A stretch of DNA of 64,000 nucleotides from a bacterium (lineage in GTDB: Bacteria > Bdellovibrionota_C > UBA2361 > SZUA-149 > JAEUWB01). Every line of letters begins with the position of its first letter. The first letter of the stretch is position 1. The stretch spans positions 62,001-126,000 of the forward strand of contig JAEUWB010000053.1 in the NCBI GenBank assembly GCA_016786595.1, given 5' to 3'. Of this stretch, positions 10,031-19,504 are shown piece after piece. Under the pieces are notes generated by a model that was not told where the DNA came from, searched no databases, and saw only the letters and a program-made list of their open reading frames with translations. Both the position numbers and the translations under genes were made by a program.

Positions 10031-13000
10031 TTATTGTTGCATCGTCACGTACTCTTGAATTGAAAAGACTTCGTTGCTTTGCTTACTTTTGTTCATTGCG
10101 CCGGTTACTGCTGCGGCACGGTATTCCTCAATCGCCCGGATTGCAGCTTCAGCAGCAGGCAAAGTAGTGAATAAGGGAATACCGACATCAATTGATGTAA
10201 CACGAATTGATTGCGAGTCAAGTCTCGGGCTACTTCCTTCCGGAGTATTAATCACTAAGTGAATTTGCTTGGCGAGCAAGGCGTCCACAATATGCGGAGA
10301 GCCTTCAGCGACTTTATTAATTGGATCAATTTTTAAGCCACTTTCTTTAAAAAAATTAGCAGTGCCCTTTGTCGCAACAATTCTAAATCCACAATCAAGC
10401 ATTCGCCGTGCCAGTGCTAAACCATTTCGTTTGTCGGCATCTTGCAAACTAAAGAAAACGCTTTTGTTTGCTCCGAGCGGTAGTGACAATGACGCTCCTG
10501 CCTGGGCCTTTAAAATCGCTTCGCTCACCTTGGAATCAATGCCCATGACTTCTCCCGTTGAGCGCATTTCGGGTCCAAGAATTGCATCTGCGCCACGGAA
10601 TTTAATAAACGGAAACACTGATTGCTTCACAGCCACATAAGGCAGTCGTCCAATTGCCTGCGCATAATTCACAAAATGTCTAAACTTCCCGTATGCACCC
10701 GTAGCTTCAATCTGCTTTAAACTTTCACCAGCCATTACCCGTGCAGCTACTTTAGCCCAAGGGATACCCGTAACCTTAGAAACAAAAGGCACGCTGCGTG
10801 AGGCGCGTGGGTTAACCTCTAAAACATAGATTTCCTTCCCGCCAACAAGTGCGAATTGGACGTTCATTAAACCCCGCACACCTACTTCGCGAGCAAGGTT
10901 TTTTGCCGCCGTCACAATTTCTTCAACAACTTGAGTTGTAAGCGTTTGCGAAGGTAAGAAAAAAGAACTGTCTCCAGAGTGAATGCCGGCGCGTTCAATG
11001 TGCTCCATCAAGCCGCAAACTAAGACTTCATCCTGATCAGCAACGGCATCAACATCAATTTCAATCGCATTCTCGAGAAAACGGTCCAGTAGCACCGGCC
11101 TGTCAAAAGACACTTCTACACTCTCTCTAAAGTAGCGTGAAAGCTCTTCGTCCGAGTATAAAATCATCATCGCCCGACCACCAAGCACGTATGAAGGACG
11201 AACCAGCAGCGGATAGCCAATTTTTTTTGCAACTTTCAATGCACCTTCAATCGTCGTTGCAGTCCCACTTGCAGCTTGCCGCAGCTTCAAACGCTCAAGC
11301 AGCGCACTAAATTCTTCTCGATCTTCAGCTAATTCAATTGCCGTTGGCGATGTTCCGATCACAGGCACCCCGAGCTCCTCTAACTGTAGAGAAAGTCGTA
11401 GCGGCGTTTGACCACCATATTGAACAATTACCCCGGTTGGCTTTTCGCGTTCGACAATTTCAATCACGTCTTCCAGAGTCAGAGGTTCAAAGTAGAGCCG
11501 ATCAGCCGTGTCGTAATCAGTTGATACAGTTTCCGGGTTACAATTAACCATAATGGTTTCATAACCAGCTTCCTTCAAGGCCATCACCGCATGCACGCAA
11601 CAAAAATCAAATTCCAAGCCTTGGCCGATACGATTCGGCCCACCGCCTAGAATCACAATTTTTTTGCGGTTTGTCGGTGGAGCATCTGATTGCTGGTCAT
11701 AGCATGAATAAAAATACGGCGTATTTGACGCAAATTCAGCAGCACAGGTGTCGACTACTTTAAAAGCAGGACGAATCTCGCGAGAATGTCTTTCTGCTCG
11801 CACTTGAGATTCTGCCGACCCTGTTAAGGTCGCAATTCGCTTATCACTTGTGCCTAGGCTCTTTAGCTGCCTAAGCGTTTGATTGTCGATCTCTCTCAAT
11901 TTTTTACCGCGCACTAAAGCTTCGGCTTGCACGATTTTTTCCATCTCGCGCAAGAACCACTGGTCGTAAGCGGTCGCCGCGCTTACTTCGACTACGCTCG
12001 CACCAAGTTCAAGTGCACGCGCAATTTGAAACATGCGTCGCGGATTTAGCGTCGCAGCTGCACTCAGTGCTTCTTTGACTGTAGTAAGTTGCGACTCAGG
12101 GCCACCTAGTAAACCCGTTCGCCCAGTCTCAAGCGATCGACAAGCTTTCTGCAGCGCCTCAGGATAAGTTCTACCCATGGCCATAACTTCACCGACTGAT
12201 TTCATTTGCGTGCCTAAAGTTTGGTCTGCGCCACGAAATTTTTCAAAATCAAATCGTGGTATTTTAACCACGACATAGTCAATACTCGGCTCAAAGCATG
12301 CTGGAGTCTTTTTTGTAATATCGTTGGGAAGCTCATCGAGTCGATACCCGACAGCAAGCTTGGCAGCAATTTTTGCGATGGGAAATCCTGTAGCTTTAGA
12401 AGCAAGCGCCGAGCTTCTAGAAACCCGTGGATTAAGTTCAATCACAATCACTCTGCCAGTCTCCGGGTGCACTGCAAATTGCACGTTCGAACCACCAGTA
12501 TCCACCCCAATTTTATTCATCAACTTCAGCGAACCATCGCGCAAACGTTGATACTCCTTATCGGTAAGTGTCTGCACCGGGGCAACTGTAATTGAGTCTC
12601 CAGTATGCAGCCCCATTGGGTCGACGTTTTCAATCGAACAAATAATCACACCGTTTCCGGCATTATCGCGCATGATCTCTAATTCAAATTCTTTCCAACC
12701 TAGTAGGGACTCTTCCAGTAAAAGCTCTTTAACTGGACTTGCTTCAAATCCGCGGCGTAGCTTTTCATCGAATTCTGCAGCCGTATAAACAATCCCTCCA
12801 CCACTACCGCCAAGCGTGCGTGAAGGTCGGATCACAAATGGATAGCCCAGCTCCCGGACAGCAGTATGAGCTTCGTCCATATTTCGCACGAGATAACTAC
12901 GTGCATTCTCAAGTCCACAAGCAATCACTGCTTCTTTAAATTTCTCACGATCTTCAGCCATTTTAATGGCTTTTGTTTTTGCACCAATTAACTCAATTCT

Positions 13001-13333
13001 ATACTCTTCGAGTATCCCTGCCTCTTCAAGTTCTAAGGTCAGGTTCAATGCAGTTTGGCCGCCAATTGTCGGCAAAATCACATCAGGTCGCTCACGCTCA
13101 ATGATTTTACGCACACTCTCTACCGTCAAGGGTTCAATATATGTGCGGTCAGCAAACTGCGGGTCAGTCATAATCGTGGCTGGATTTGAATTAACCAGAA
13201 CCACGCGGTAACCTTCTTCTTTCAAGGCCTTAAGTGCCTGAGTCCCTGAATAATCAAACTCACAAGCTTGACCAATTACAATTGGCCCCGACCCGATAAC
13301 TAAAATTGTTTTAATATCTTCTCTACGTGGCAT
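10031..13333 (-). CDS. carB: Carbamoyl-phosphate synthase large subunit
   Basis: Makes carbamoyl phosphate from bicarbonate, ammonia (channelled from CarA) and two ATP. The 1100-residue protein has the two homologous halves. The first begins [22 protein letters not shown], with [12 protein letters not shown]. The second begins near residue 565 with [23 protein letters not shown]-grasp motifs ([15 protein letters not shown] and [14 protein letters not shown]) occur in both halves. A C-terminal MGS-type allosteric domain ([17 protein letters not shown] onward) is followed by an extra 40-residue tail. The gene lies 10 bp after carA and before greA. Confidence 0.98.
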   Translation of the reverse strand: MPRREDIKTILVIGSGPIVIGQACEFDYSGTQALKALKEEGYRVVLVNSNPATIMTDPQFADRTYIEPLTVESVRKIIERERPDVILPTIGGQTALNLTLELEEAGILEEYRIELIGAKTKAIKMAEDREKFKEAVIACGLENARSYLVRNMDEAHTAVRELGYPFVIRPSRTLGGSGGGIVYTAAEFDEKLRRGFEASPVKELLLEESLLGWKEFELEIMRDNAGNGVIICSIENVDPMGLHTGDSITVAPVQTLTDKEYQRLRDGSLKLMNKIGVDTGGSNVQFAVHPETGRVIVIELNPRVSRSSALASKATGFPIAKIAAKLAVGYRLDELPNDITKKTPACFEPSIDYVVVKIPRFDFEKFRGADQTLGTQMKSVGEVMAMGRTYPEALQKACRSLETGRTGLLGGPESQLTTVKEALSAAATLNPRRMFQIARALELGASVVEVSAATAYDQWFLREMEKIVQAEALVRGKKLREIDNQTLRQLKSLGTSDKRIATLTGSAESQVRAERHSREIRPAFKVVDTCAAEFASNTPYFYSCYDQQSDAPPTNRKKIVILGGGPNRIGQGLEFDFCCVHAVMALKEAGYETIMVNCNPETVSTDYDTADRLYFEPLTLEDVIEIVEREKPTGVIVQYGGQTPLRLSLQLEELGVPVIGTSPTAIELAEDREEFSALLERLKLRQAASGTATTIEGALKVAKKIGYPLLVRPSYVLGGRAMMILYSDEELSRYFRESVEVSFDRPVLLDRFLENAIEIDVDAVADQDEVLVCGLMEHIERAGIHSGDSSFFLPSQTLTTQVVEEIVTAAKNLAREVGVRGLMNVQFALVGGKEIYVLEVNPRASRSVPFVSKVTGIPWAKVAARVMAGESLKQIEATGAYGKFRHFVNYAQAIGRLPYVAVKQSVFPFIKFRGADAILGPEMRSTGEVMGIDSKVSEAILKAQAGASLSLPLGANKSVFFSLQDADKRNGLALARRMLDCGFRIVATKGTANFFKESGLKIDPINKVAEGSPHIVDALLAKQIHLVINTPEGSSPRLDSQSIRVTSIDVGIPLFTTLPAAEAAIRAIEEYRAAAVTGAMNKSKQSNEVFSIQEYVTMQQ

Positions 13334-13343
13334 ATTTTACTTC

Positions 13344-14498
13344 TTAATTTGTAACCATTTGATAAAAGCGTTTAAATAAATATTGGGCATCATGTGGCCC
13401 CGGTGAAGATTCAGGGTGGTACTGAATGGAAAATGCCTTGGCGTCAGGCACATCAAAGCCCTCAACAGTGCCGTCATTTAAATTGATGTGCGAAACTCTG
13501 GCATCCTTCCGTAAGCCCTCTTCTGTAGTAGCAAAGCCGTGATTCTGGACAGTAATTTCCACCTTCTTTGTGACTTCGTCCCGCACAGGATGGTTACCAC
13601 CGCGATGTCCAAATTTAAGCTTAAAAGTTTTAACACCCAGAGCTTGTCCTAAAATCTGATGCCCTAGACAAATTCCAAAAATTGGTTTTTTGCCGAGAAA
13701 GTCCTGGGTTAGTTTTACGATATTACCGAGTGTTGCTGGATCTCCAGGGCCATTAGATAAAAAGATGGCATCTGGATTCAAGGCCTTAATTTGCGCAGTG
13801 TCCGCGTGAGCCGGCACGACCGTCACACGGAATCCGTGCGTGACGAGTAATCGCAGAATGTTAAACTTAATCCCGCAGTCAACGGCCACAACATGGGGGC
13901 GCTGACTTGCTTCAGTCGCAGAAATACTTGGATATCCCGATCCTAACTCCCAAACACCTTGACGCCACTCATAAATCTCATTCGTAGTGACTTCGTCAAT
14001 CAAGTTCATGCCTTCCATTGCAGGACAAGCCTTGGCACGGTCAATCACGTCCGACACGTTTTGCTCCCCGTGGGCAATTACACCCATCTGTGAACCGTGC
14101 GTGCGCAGATGCAGCACTAAGGCCCGCGTGTCGATTCCAGAAATCCCGAGAACATTATTTGTCTGCAAATAATCTTGTAAGCTTTGCTTGGCTCGAAAAT
14201 TTGAGAGGTGCTCGCTAAATTCCCGGACAATTAGTCCCGCAACTTGCACACGTTTGGATTCAATGTCTTCTGGGTTAACACCAACGTTGCCAATATGTGG
14301 GTAGGTAAAAGTCAACATCTGGCGATAATAAGACGGGTCAGTTAAAATTTCCTGATAACCTGTGATTGAAGTGTTAAAAACAACTTCGCCCCAAGTGCTG
14401 CGATCGGAATTCGTTTTTGCCGATGCCGACCCCCCGATGGCAGAACCTTCGAAAACTGTTCCATCAGCCAGTGCTAGAATTGCACGCTCCTTTTTCAT
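13344..14498 (-). CDS. carA: Carbamoyl-phosphate synthase small (glutaminase) subunit
   Basis: Hydrolyses glutamine and passes ammonia to CarB. The N-terminal CPSase domain begins ERAILALADGTVFEGSAIG and contains GEVVFNTSITGYQEILTDPSY. The class I glutamine amidotransferase domain carries the nucleophile in FGICLGHQILGQ and the His-Glu pair in QYHPESSPGPHD. All three triad residues are present in the 384-residue protein. It begins 2 bp after the stop of pyrC and 10 bp before carB, so the subunits are co-expressed. Confidence 0.98.
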   Translation of the reverse strand: MKKERAILALADGTVFEGSAIGGSASAKTNSDRSTWGEVVFNTSITGYQEILTDPSYYRQMLTFTYPHIGNVGVNPEDIESKRVQVAGLIVREFSEHLSNFRAKQSLQDYLQTNNVLGISGIDTRALVLHLRTHGSQMGVIAHGEQNVSDVIDRAKACPAMEGMNLIDEVTTNEIYEWRQGVWELGSGYPSISATEASQRPHVVAVDCGIKFNILRLLVTHGFRVTVVPAHADTAQIKALNPDAIFLSNGPGDPATLGNIVKLTQDFLGKKPIFGICLGHQILGQALGVKTFKLKFGHRGGNHPVRDEVTKKVEITVQNHGFATTEEGLRKDARVSHINLNDGTVEGFDVPDAKAFSIQYHPESSPGPHDAQYLFKRFYQMVTN

Positions 14499-14500
14499 TC

Positions 14501-15811
14501 TTAACTTTTTAACTCCTCGATACTAAATACTGTTTTGCCTGCTAAAATTGTGCGCACTGCTACGCCGGTCAGCGGCTGGCCAATAAAAGGTGAGTTTTTA
14601 CTCTTCGAGCGAATCATTTCTGGAGTAAGCTCGTAAGATCTCTTCTCATCAATTAAAGTAAGATCGGCGATTTTCCCTACTGCAAGATTCCCCAGCGGCA
14701 GGCGAAACATTTCTGCGGGCTTACTGGTTAATGCTTCAATTGCACGGTGCAAAGTTAATTTTCCTTCGCGCACCTTGGCCAAAGTTAGCGGCAAAGTTGT
14801 CTGTAGACCTAAGATCCCAAAGCTTGCTTCACTAAAAGGCTTGCGTTTGGAATCTAAATCGTGTGGCGCATGATCACTGGCAATACAGTCTAACACCCCC
14901 GCAGCAAGTCCAGCCATTACGCCCTCGACGTCAGCTTGCGAGCGTAGCGGCATACTCATCTTGGCATTGACATTAAAATTATCTACTGCCGATTCATTCA
15001 GCGTAAAGTAATGACACGCAGTCTCTGCCGTAATATTGATACCATCTTCTTTAGCGCGCTTAATTAAGGTCACGGCCCGAGCCGTGCTTACATGGCAAAC
15101 GTGAAGCCGTGTGCCTGTCAAGCGACAAAGCTCAATGTCTCGAGAAATCATGACATCTTCAGACGCCCCAGGCATGCCCCTGAGTCCAAGTTGCACACTT
15201 AAAGCCGATTCATTCATGGAAAAGCCATCGGAAAGTGTTTTGTCTTCCTCGTGGCAGGTAAAAACCGCATCAAACATTCTGCCGTAGTCCAGCGCGCGAC
15301 GCATCACACCTGCACTCATTACGGGCTTGCCGTCGTCAGAAAAAGCAACGCAGCCAGCCTCCAGGAGCTCTCCATAAGGCGCAAGCTTTTCGCCTTGAGA
15401 CCCTAGCGTAATTGCTCCAATCGGATAAACTCGACACAGCCCTGATTGAGCGGCTTGCTTTAACATGTATTGAGTAATTTCCGGCGCGTCGTTAATTGGA
15501 TCGGTATTTGGCATCGGGCAAATTGCCGTAAAGCCACCGGCAACTGCCGCCTGCGAACCCGTATGAATCGTTTCTTTCCATTCAAATCCGGGCTCACGTA
15601 AATGCACATGAATATCAATTAATCCAGGCGTGACGAGTAAACCCTTGGCCTCAATCGTTTCAGTTGCTTTTGTTTGTGGAATCTTACCTGGCGCATCAAC
15701 AGCCGCAATTTTTCCATTCTCAATTAAGAGGTCAAAAGCGCCGTCGCGATTATTTGCAGGATCAATTAAATGACCCCCTGTAATTAAAATTGCTTGATTC
15801 GTGTTTGTCAT
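14501..15811 (-). CDS. pyrC: Dihydroorotase, class I
   Basis: Cyclises carbamoyl aspartate to dihydroorotate. This 436-residue amidohydrolase has the metal-binding HVHLREPG motif (His68, His70), CHVSTARA, and the catalytic Asp in IASDHAPHD. The class I (allantoinase-like) type is clear from length and from linkage to pyrB. The start overlaps the pyrB stop by 4 bp (ATGA type), and the stop is 2 bp from carA, indicating tight translational coupling. In several bacteria a class I PyrC forms a complex with PyrB. Confidence 0.97.
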   Translation of the reverse strand: MTNTNQAILITGGHLIDPANNRDGAFDLLIENGKIAAVDAPGKIPQTKATETIEAKGLLVTPGLIDIHVHLREPGFEWKETIHTGSQAAVAGGFTAICPMPNTDPINDAPEITQYMLKQAAQSGLCRVYPIGAITLGSQGEKLAPYGELLEAGCVAFSDDGKPVMSAGVMRRALDYGRMFDAVFTCHEEDKTLSDGFSMNESALSVQLGLRGMPGASEDVMISRDIELCRLTGTRLHVCHVSTARAVTLIKRAKEDGINITAETACHYFTLNESAVDNFNVNAKMSMPLRSQADVEGVMAGLAAGVLDCIASDHAPHDLDSKRKPFSEASFGILGLQTTLPLTLAKVREGKLTLHRAIEALTSKPAEMFRLPLGNLAVGKIADLTLIDEKRSYELTPEMIRSKSKNSPFIGQPLTGVAVRTILAGKTVFSIEELKS

Positions 15812-16773
15812 GCCGGCAACTCCAGAGATGATTCCAACCCACGTTTATGTTCCCACCACTGCGCCAGTAAAAAGAGAATCGCCATGCGCGTAGAAACACC
15901 GTTTTCAACTTGATCAGAGATTTTTGAACGCGGTCCATCGATAACTTCAGAAGTTAGTTCTAAACCGCGCATGTATGGACCAGGCGCAAGCACTACAGCT
16001 TGCGGACAATGGCGCGCTAAAAGTTTCTCGCTCAGGCAAAAATACTTGGCATATTCGTCTGAGGACGGAATAAATGCCTCATTTAGATATTCCAGTTTGA
16101 TGCGTAAGGACATTACCGCATCGGCACCTTCAAGTGCTGTCGGTAAATCATAACAAACTTTCACACCTAGTTCTTGAAACTCTCGCGGAACAAGTGTCGG
16201 CGGACCAACCAGCACAACTTCATTCCCCAGCGCGCGGTGCATAAAAATATTCGAACGTCCGACTCGCCCACGTAGCACGTCACCGACGATTACAAGCTTA
16301 AGTTTATCGATCCGGCCCAGGCTCTGCTTAATTGTCAGTGCATCAAGGATTGCCTGCGTCGGGTGTTCATGTAAACCATCGCCCGCGTTTACAATCGAAA
16401 CGCCCTTCAGCAATTGAGCGAGAAAGTGCGGGGCTCCGCTTTCGGGATGGCGCATCACAATAATGTCAGGGTTCATTGCTTCAAGCGTGCGTGCTGTATC
16501 GAGCAAGGTTTCCCCTTTCGTTACGCTACTTGATTGTGCGGCAATATTTACCGCATCGGCACTTAGGCGTTTTGCGGCAATTTCGAAACTGGTGCGCGTG
16601 CGCGTAGAAACTTCGTAAAATAAATTAACGACAGTTTTTCCGCGTAGTGTCGGGACTTTTTTGACTGAACGGCGATTAATATCGACAAATTTTTCTGCCG
16701 TTTCGACGAAATAGTGAATCTGCTCGCGCGTGAGCCCTTTGATCCCGAGTAGATTTGGTCCGATTCCTTCCAT
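15808..16773 (-). CDS. pyrB: Aspartate carbamoyltransferase catalytic subunit
   Basis: Condenses carbamoyl phosphate with aspartate. The 321-residue protein has the carbamoyl-phosphate loop STRTRTSFE (residues 56-64), HPTQAILD near residue 138, and an aspartate-binding C-terminal domain (LAPGPYMRG). No pyrI regulatory subunit gene is nearby, so regulation may rest on PyrR. It follows pyrR by 13 bp and overlaps pyrC by 4 bp. Confidence 0.97.
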   Translation of the reverse strand: MEGIGPNLLGIKGLTREQIHYFVETAEKFVDINRRSVKKVPTLRGKTVVNLFYEVSTRTRTSFEIAAKRLSADAVNIAAQSSSVTKGETLLDTARTLEAMNPDIIVMRHPESGAPHFLAQLLKGVSIVNAGDGLHEHPTQAILDALTIKQSLGRIDKLKLVIVGDVLRGRVGRSNIFMHRALGNEVVLVGPPTLVPREFQELGVKVCYDLPTALEGADAVMSLRIKLEYLNEAFIPSSDEYAKYFCLSEKLLARHCPQAVVLAPGPYMRGLELTSEVIDGPRSKISDQVENGVSTRMAILFLLAQWWEHKRGLESSLELPA

Positions 16774-16786
16774 GGTTCTTACCTAA

Positions 16787-17410
16787 TTAACTTGCAGAAC
16801 TCTTACGTGGCTTAATATAAACAGCATCTTCACCGCCATCCGATTCGGCGAGTGAGACTTGGACAATATCCGAGCGTGATGTCGGAATGTTTTTTCCCAC
16901 ATAGTCTGGCCGGATCGGAAGCTCTCTGTGTCCACGATCACATAAGACCGCAAGCTGCACCGCTTTTGGGCGACCAAAGTCGATAATCGCATCCAGGCCA
17001 GCACGCACAGTGCGCCCAGTGTAGAGCACGTCATCAACGAGGATAATCACCATTTTTTCCACGTTAAAGGGCAAATCTGTTGCTTGGACAAGCGGGTTAT
17101 CTGTCGTGCGCCAGAGGTCATCACGATAAAGCGCAATGTCAACGACCCCAAATGGGATTTCTACACCTTCGATTTCTTTAATTTTATCCTTAATCCTTCG
17201 CGCTAAATGCTCACCGCGCGTGCGAATTCCCACAATCGCGACATTCTTTGCGCCAGAATTCTTCTCGATAATTTCATGGGCGATACGACTGATGGAACGG
17301 CGAATTTGATCGGCATCAAGCACTAAACGGGGAGTATCGTTTGTTGTAGAATTTTGATTATCGCCAGTTTTATTAGCAGCTTTCCCGGCAGCCGGGTCTT
17401 GACTAGACAT
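16787..17410 (-). CDS. pyrR: Pyrimidine operon regulator / uracil phosphoribosyltransferase PyrR
   Basis: PyrR proteins bind pyr mRNA in response to UMP or UTP and often have weak UPRTase activity. The PRPP-binding motif [14 protein letters not shown] is at residues 121-134. The RNA-binding and active-site surroundings ([21 protein letters not shown]) match the family. The protein is 207 residues with a Ser/Asn/Gly-rich, low-complexity N-terminal extension of about 27 residues; family members are near 180. The start at 17410 is supported by AAGGAGT 5 nt upstream. It heads the pyrR-pyrB-pyrC-carA-carB-greA operon. Confidence 0.95.
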   Translation of the reverse strand: MSSQDPAAGKAANKTGDNQNSTTNDTPRLVLDADQIRRSISRIAHEIIEKNSGAKNVAIVGIRTRGEHLARRIKDKIKEIEGVEIPFGVVDIALYRDDLWRTTDNPLVQATDLPFNVEKMVIILVDDVLYTGRTVRAGLDAIIDFGRPKAVQLAVLCDRGHRELPIRPDYVGKNIPTSRSDIVQVSLAESDGGEDAVYIKPRKSSAS

Positions 17411-17423
17411 TTTAAACTCCTTC

Positions 17424-17440
17424 TAGGTCTCTCGTACCTA
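17424..17440 (-). promoter_or_regulatory. Hairpin touching the pyrR ribosome-binding site, candidate PyrR target
   Basis: On the minus strand the RNA reads TAGGT, loop ACGAGAG, ACCTA, with the 3' arm ending one base before the AAGGAGT ribosome-binding site of pyrR. The purine-rich GAGAG loop recalls the GAGAGG-type loops bound by PyrR in Bacillus. The stem is short and no attenuator is visible. A translational control mode, as reported for mycobacterial PyrR, would fit the location. Confidence 0.35.
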
Positions 17441-17531
17441 ATTAAAGTAGTATTTATAAAAAACTTACTTGGTTGCGCCTGGGTTATTTGTGGTCGACCT
17501 AGGCTGGGCCAAAACTTCTAGATTATTACCA

Positions 17532-17554
17532 CACTTGCTTAAAGCAGGCAAGTG
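17532..17554 (+). promoter_or_regulatory. Stem-loop in the pyrE leader
   Basis: CACTTGC (17532-17538) pairs perfectly with GCAAGTG (17548-17554) around a 9-nt loop, 32 bp before the pyrE start. It has no downstream U-tract, so it is not an intrinsic terminator as it stands. It may be an operator or an mRNA structure; the sequence alone cannot decide. Confidence 0.35.
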
Positions 17555-17586
17555 CTGCATCTTAACAGCCGTAAATATCAAAGAAA

Positions 17587-18240
17587 ATGAACCAACACTC
17601 TGAGACAATTATTCAAGAAGCATTGCGACTTGGTGCAATTAAGTTAAGCACCACAAAGCCGTTTCGCTGGACTTCTGGATTTCAGATGCCAATTTATTGC
17701 GACAACCGCAAGCTCCTGCGCAGTCATCAGGCGCGTGCTGCCATTATCGCTGGATTTTCTGAAATCATTAACAAGCAGCAACTCAAGCCGGATGTGATTG
17801 GCGGAATTGCAACTGCCGGCATCCCTCATGCGGCAATTCTTGCGCATGCTTTAAACCAACCAATGGCATACGTACGGGCAAAAGCAAAAGAACACGGCCT
17901 GGGTAACCGTATCGAAGGCGAAATCAATGCTAGTGAGAATGTGATTTTGATTGAAGATGTAATTTCAACAGGAGGAAGCTCACTTAGTGCGGTAGAAGCT
18001 GTGCGTGAAGTCAGGGCGAAGTGCGGAACAGTGCTGAGTATCTTCAGTTATGATTTTCCCGAGGCGCTAAATGCATTTCGCGAAAAATCTTGCGCCTTAC
18101 ATGCAATTTACACCTATCACGACCTTGTAGCATATGCAGTGGCGACAAATTACGTTTCCGCTAAAGACGGTGAGAGTTTAAACGAGTGGCGGGAAAACCC
18201 TTACACCTGGGGTGAAAAGCATGGCTTTCCAAAGTCTTAA
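17587..18240 (+). CDS. pyrE: Orotate phosphoribosyltransferase
   Basis: Joins orotate and PRPP to give OMP. The 217-residue protein has the PRPP motif LIEDVISTGG at 121-130 and YVRAKAKEHGLGNRIEG, matching the orotate/PRPP loop (KxxKxHG) of PyrE. It is divergent from pyrR across 176 bp. pyrF, for the last step to UMP, was not found in this window. The ribosome-binding site is weak (AAAGAAA). A 181-bp gap with no convincing gene separates it from pyrD. Confidence 0.95.
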   Translation: MNQHSETIIQEALRLGAIKLSTTKPFRWTSGFQMPIYCDNRKLLRSHQARAAIIAGFSEIINKQQLKPDVIGGIATAGIPHAAILAHALNQPMAYVRAKAKEHGLGNRIEGEINASENVILIEDVISTGGSSLSAVEAVREVRAKCGTVLSIFSYDFPEALNAFREKSCALHAIYTYHDLVAYAVATNYVSAKDGESLNEWRENPYTWGEKHGFPKS

Positions 18241-18421
18241 TCATCACATCGGCAGACAGTTGTTGTCATTGAACTTGGGCTTGAACTTATACTTCCCCTT
18301 CCCTGCATCCCTCCCGGCTACTGACTTGCATGAGCAAATTTCAGAGCGAAACAGAGACATTAAGTTGAAGTTCCAGTGCAAGCTTAAGCTGCAAAGTAGT
18401 AAAGTGCATTATTAGGATTCT

Positions 18422-19504
18422 ATGCTCTATAATCTAGTCCGACCGATTCTCTTCTCGATTGACGCCGAGCGGGCGCACTACCTTGCGACTAATAACGCAA
18501 ACCGCATCTTAAAAGTTCCTGGCCTAAAGACACTTGCTAAATGTTGCTACAAATATGAGTCCCCTAAGTTAGAAATTGAGCTCTTCAACAAAAAGTTTAG
18601 TAACCCTTTTGGCATCGCCGCTGGCTTTGACAAGAATGCAAACTGCCTTGAGCTTGTTGCCGCACTCGGGTTTGGCTTCATGGAGATTGGCTCGGTTAGT
18701 GCCCTGCCTGCGCTTGGAAATCCTAAGCCACGCTTATTTCGTCTACTCGACGATCAAGCGCTGATTAACCGCATGGGACTAAATAATGACGGGGCTGAAG
18801 TTATTGCTCGTCGCTTAAAGAGCAAGACTTTACCCGGTCAATTTATTTTAGGCATCAATACAGTTAAGACAAATGATCCAAACATTCTCGAAGATAAAGC
18901 GATTTCCGATTTTACTACTGCAGTCAGAGTTTTAGCGCCGCAGGCTGACTTTATTGTGCTCAATGTGAGCTGTCCAAATTCCGGCGATGGGCGCACATTT
19001 GAAGATGCCAATGCCTTGCGCTTACTTTTACAGGCAATGCAAGATGTACGTGGCCAAACGCCACTACTGGTAAAACTTTCTTCAGATTTAACAGATAGTG
19101 CGCTGGTTGCGGCACTGGAAACGTGTGAAGCGATGAATGTCGATGGCTACGTTTTAATCAATACAACAATCAGCCGTGATGGCTTAAAAACTTCGCAGCA
19201 TCAGCTTGAGGCAATTGGACGCGGCGGTCTAAGCGGAGCGCCACTTTTTGAACGTGTGAAGAAAACGATTTCTCTGACCTACAAAACCATTGCCGGCAAG
19301 AAACCAATTATTGGCGTTGGCGGAGTCAGTTCAGCAGCAGACGCATATGCACTTTTCAAGGCGGGTGCCAGCTTAGTCGAAGTATACACTGGCTTTGTTT
19401 ACAATGGACCAGGCTACGCCAAAGCGCTCAAGCGCGGGCTTGTAAAATTACTGGATCGTGACGGAGCTGGATCGATTCGAGAGATTATCGGTCGCGGGAT
19501 CTAG
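18422..19504 (+). CDS. pyrD: Dihydroorotate dehydrogenase (quinone-type, class 2) with Cys at the base position
   Basis: FMN enzyme that oxidises dihydroorotate and would pass electrons to quinone. The class 2 features are an N-terminal membrane-associating helix pair (MLYNLVRPILFSIDAERAH), AAGFDKNANCLELVAALGFG, and the PKPRLFRL and INRMGLNNDGA motifs. The active-site loop reads NVSCPNSGDG (residues 181-190), with Cys184 where E. coli PyrD has catalytic Ser175; Cys is normally the class 1 base. The C-terminal GVGGVSSAADAY motif binds the FMN phosphate. Length 360 is typical. The 3' end overlaps the convergent GT2 gene by 57 bp. Confidence 0.95.
   Translation: MLYNLVRPILFSIDAERAHYLATNNANRILKVPGLKTLAKCCYKYESPKLEIELFNKKFSNPFGIAAGFDKNANCLELVAALGFGFMEIGSVSALPALGNPKPRLFRLLDDQALINRMGLNNDGAEVIARRLKSKTLPGQFILGINTVKTNDPNILEDKAISDFTTAVRVLAPQADFIVLNVSCPNSGDGRTFEDANALRLLLQAMQDVRGQTPLLVKLSSDLTDSALVAALETCEAMNVDGYVLINTTISRDGLKTSQHQLEAIGRGGLSGAPLFERVKKTISLTYKTIAGKKPIIGVGGVSSAADAYALFKAGASLVEVYTGFVYNGPGYAKALKRGLVKLLDRDGAGSIREIIGRGI

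Noticed and set aside
17411-17586. Classical PyrR attenuator with terminator and antiterminator
   Set aside because: No terminator with a U-run lies before pyrR or pyrE; only isolated stem-loops were seen.
18212-18415. 67-residue frame between pyrE and pyrD
   Set aside because: It begins inside pyrE, has no supported start site, and looks low in coding character.
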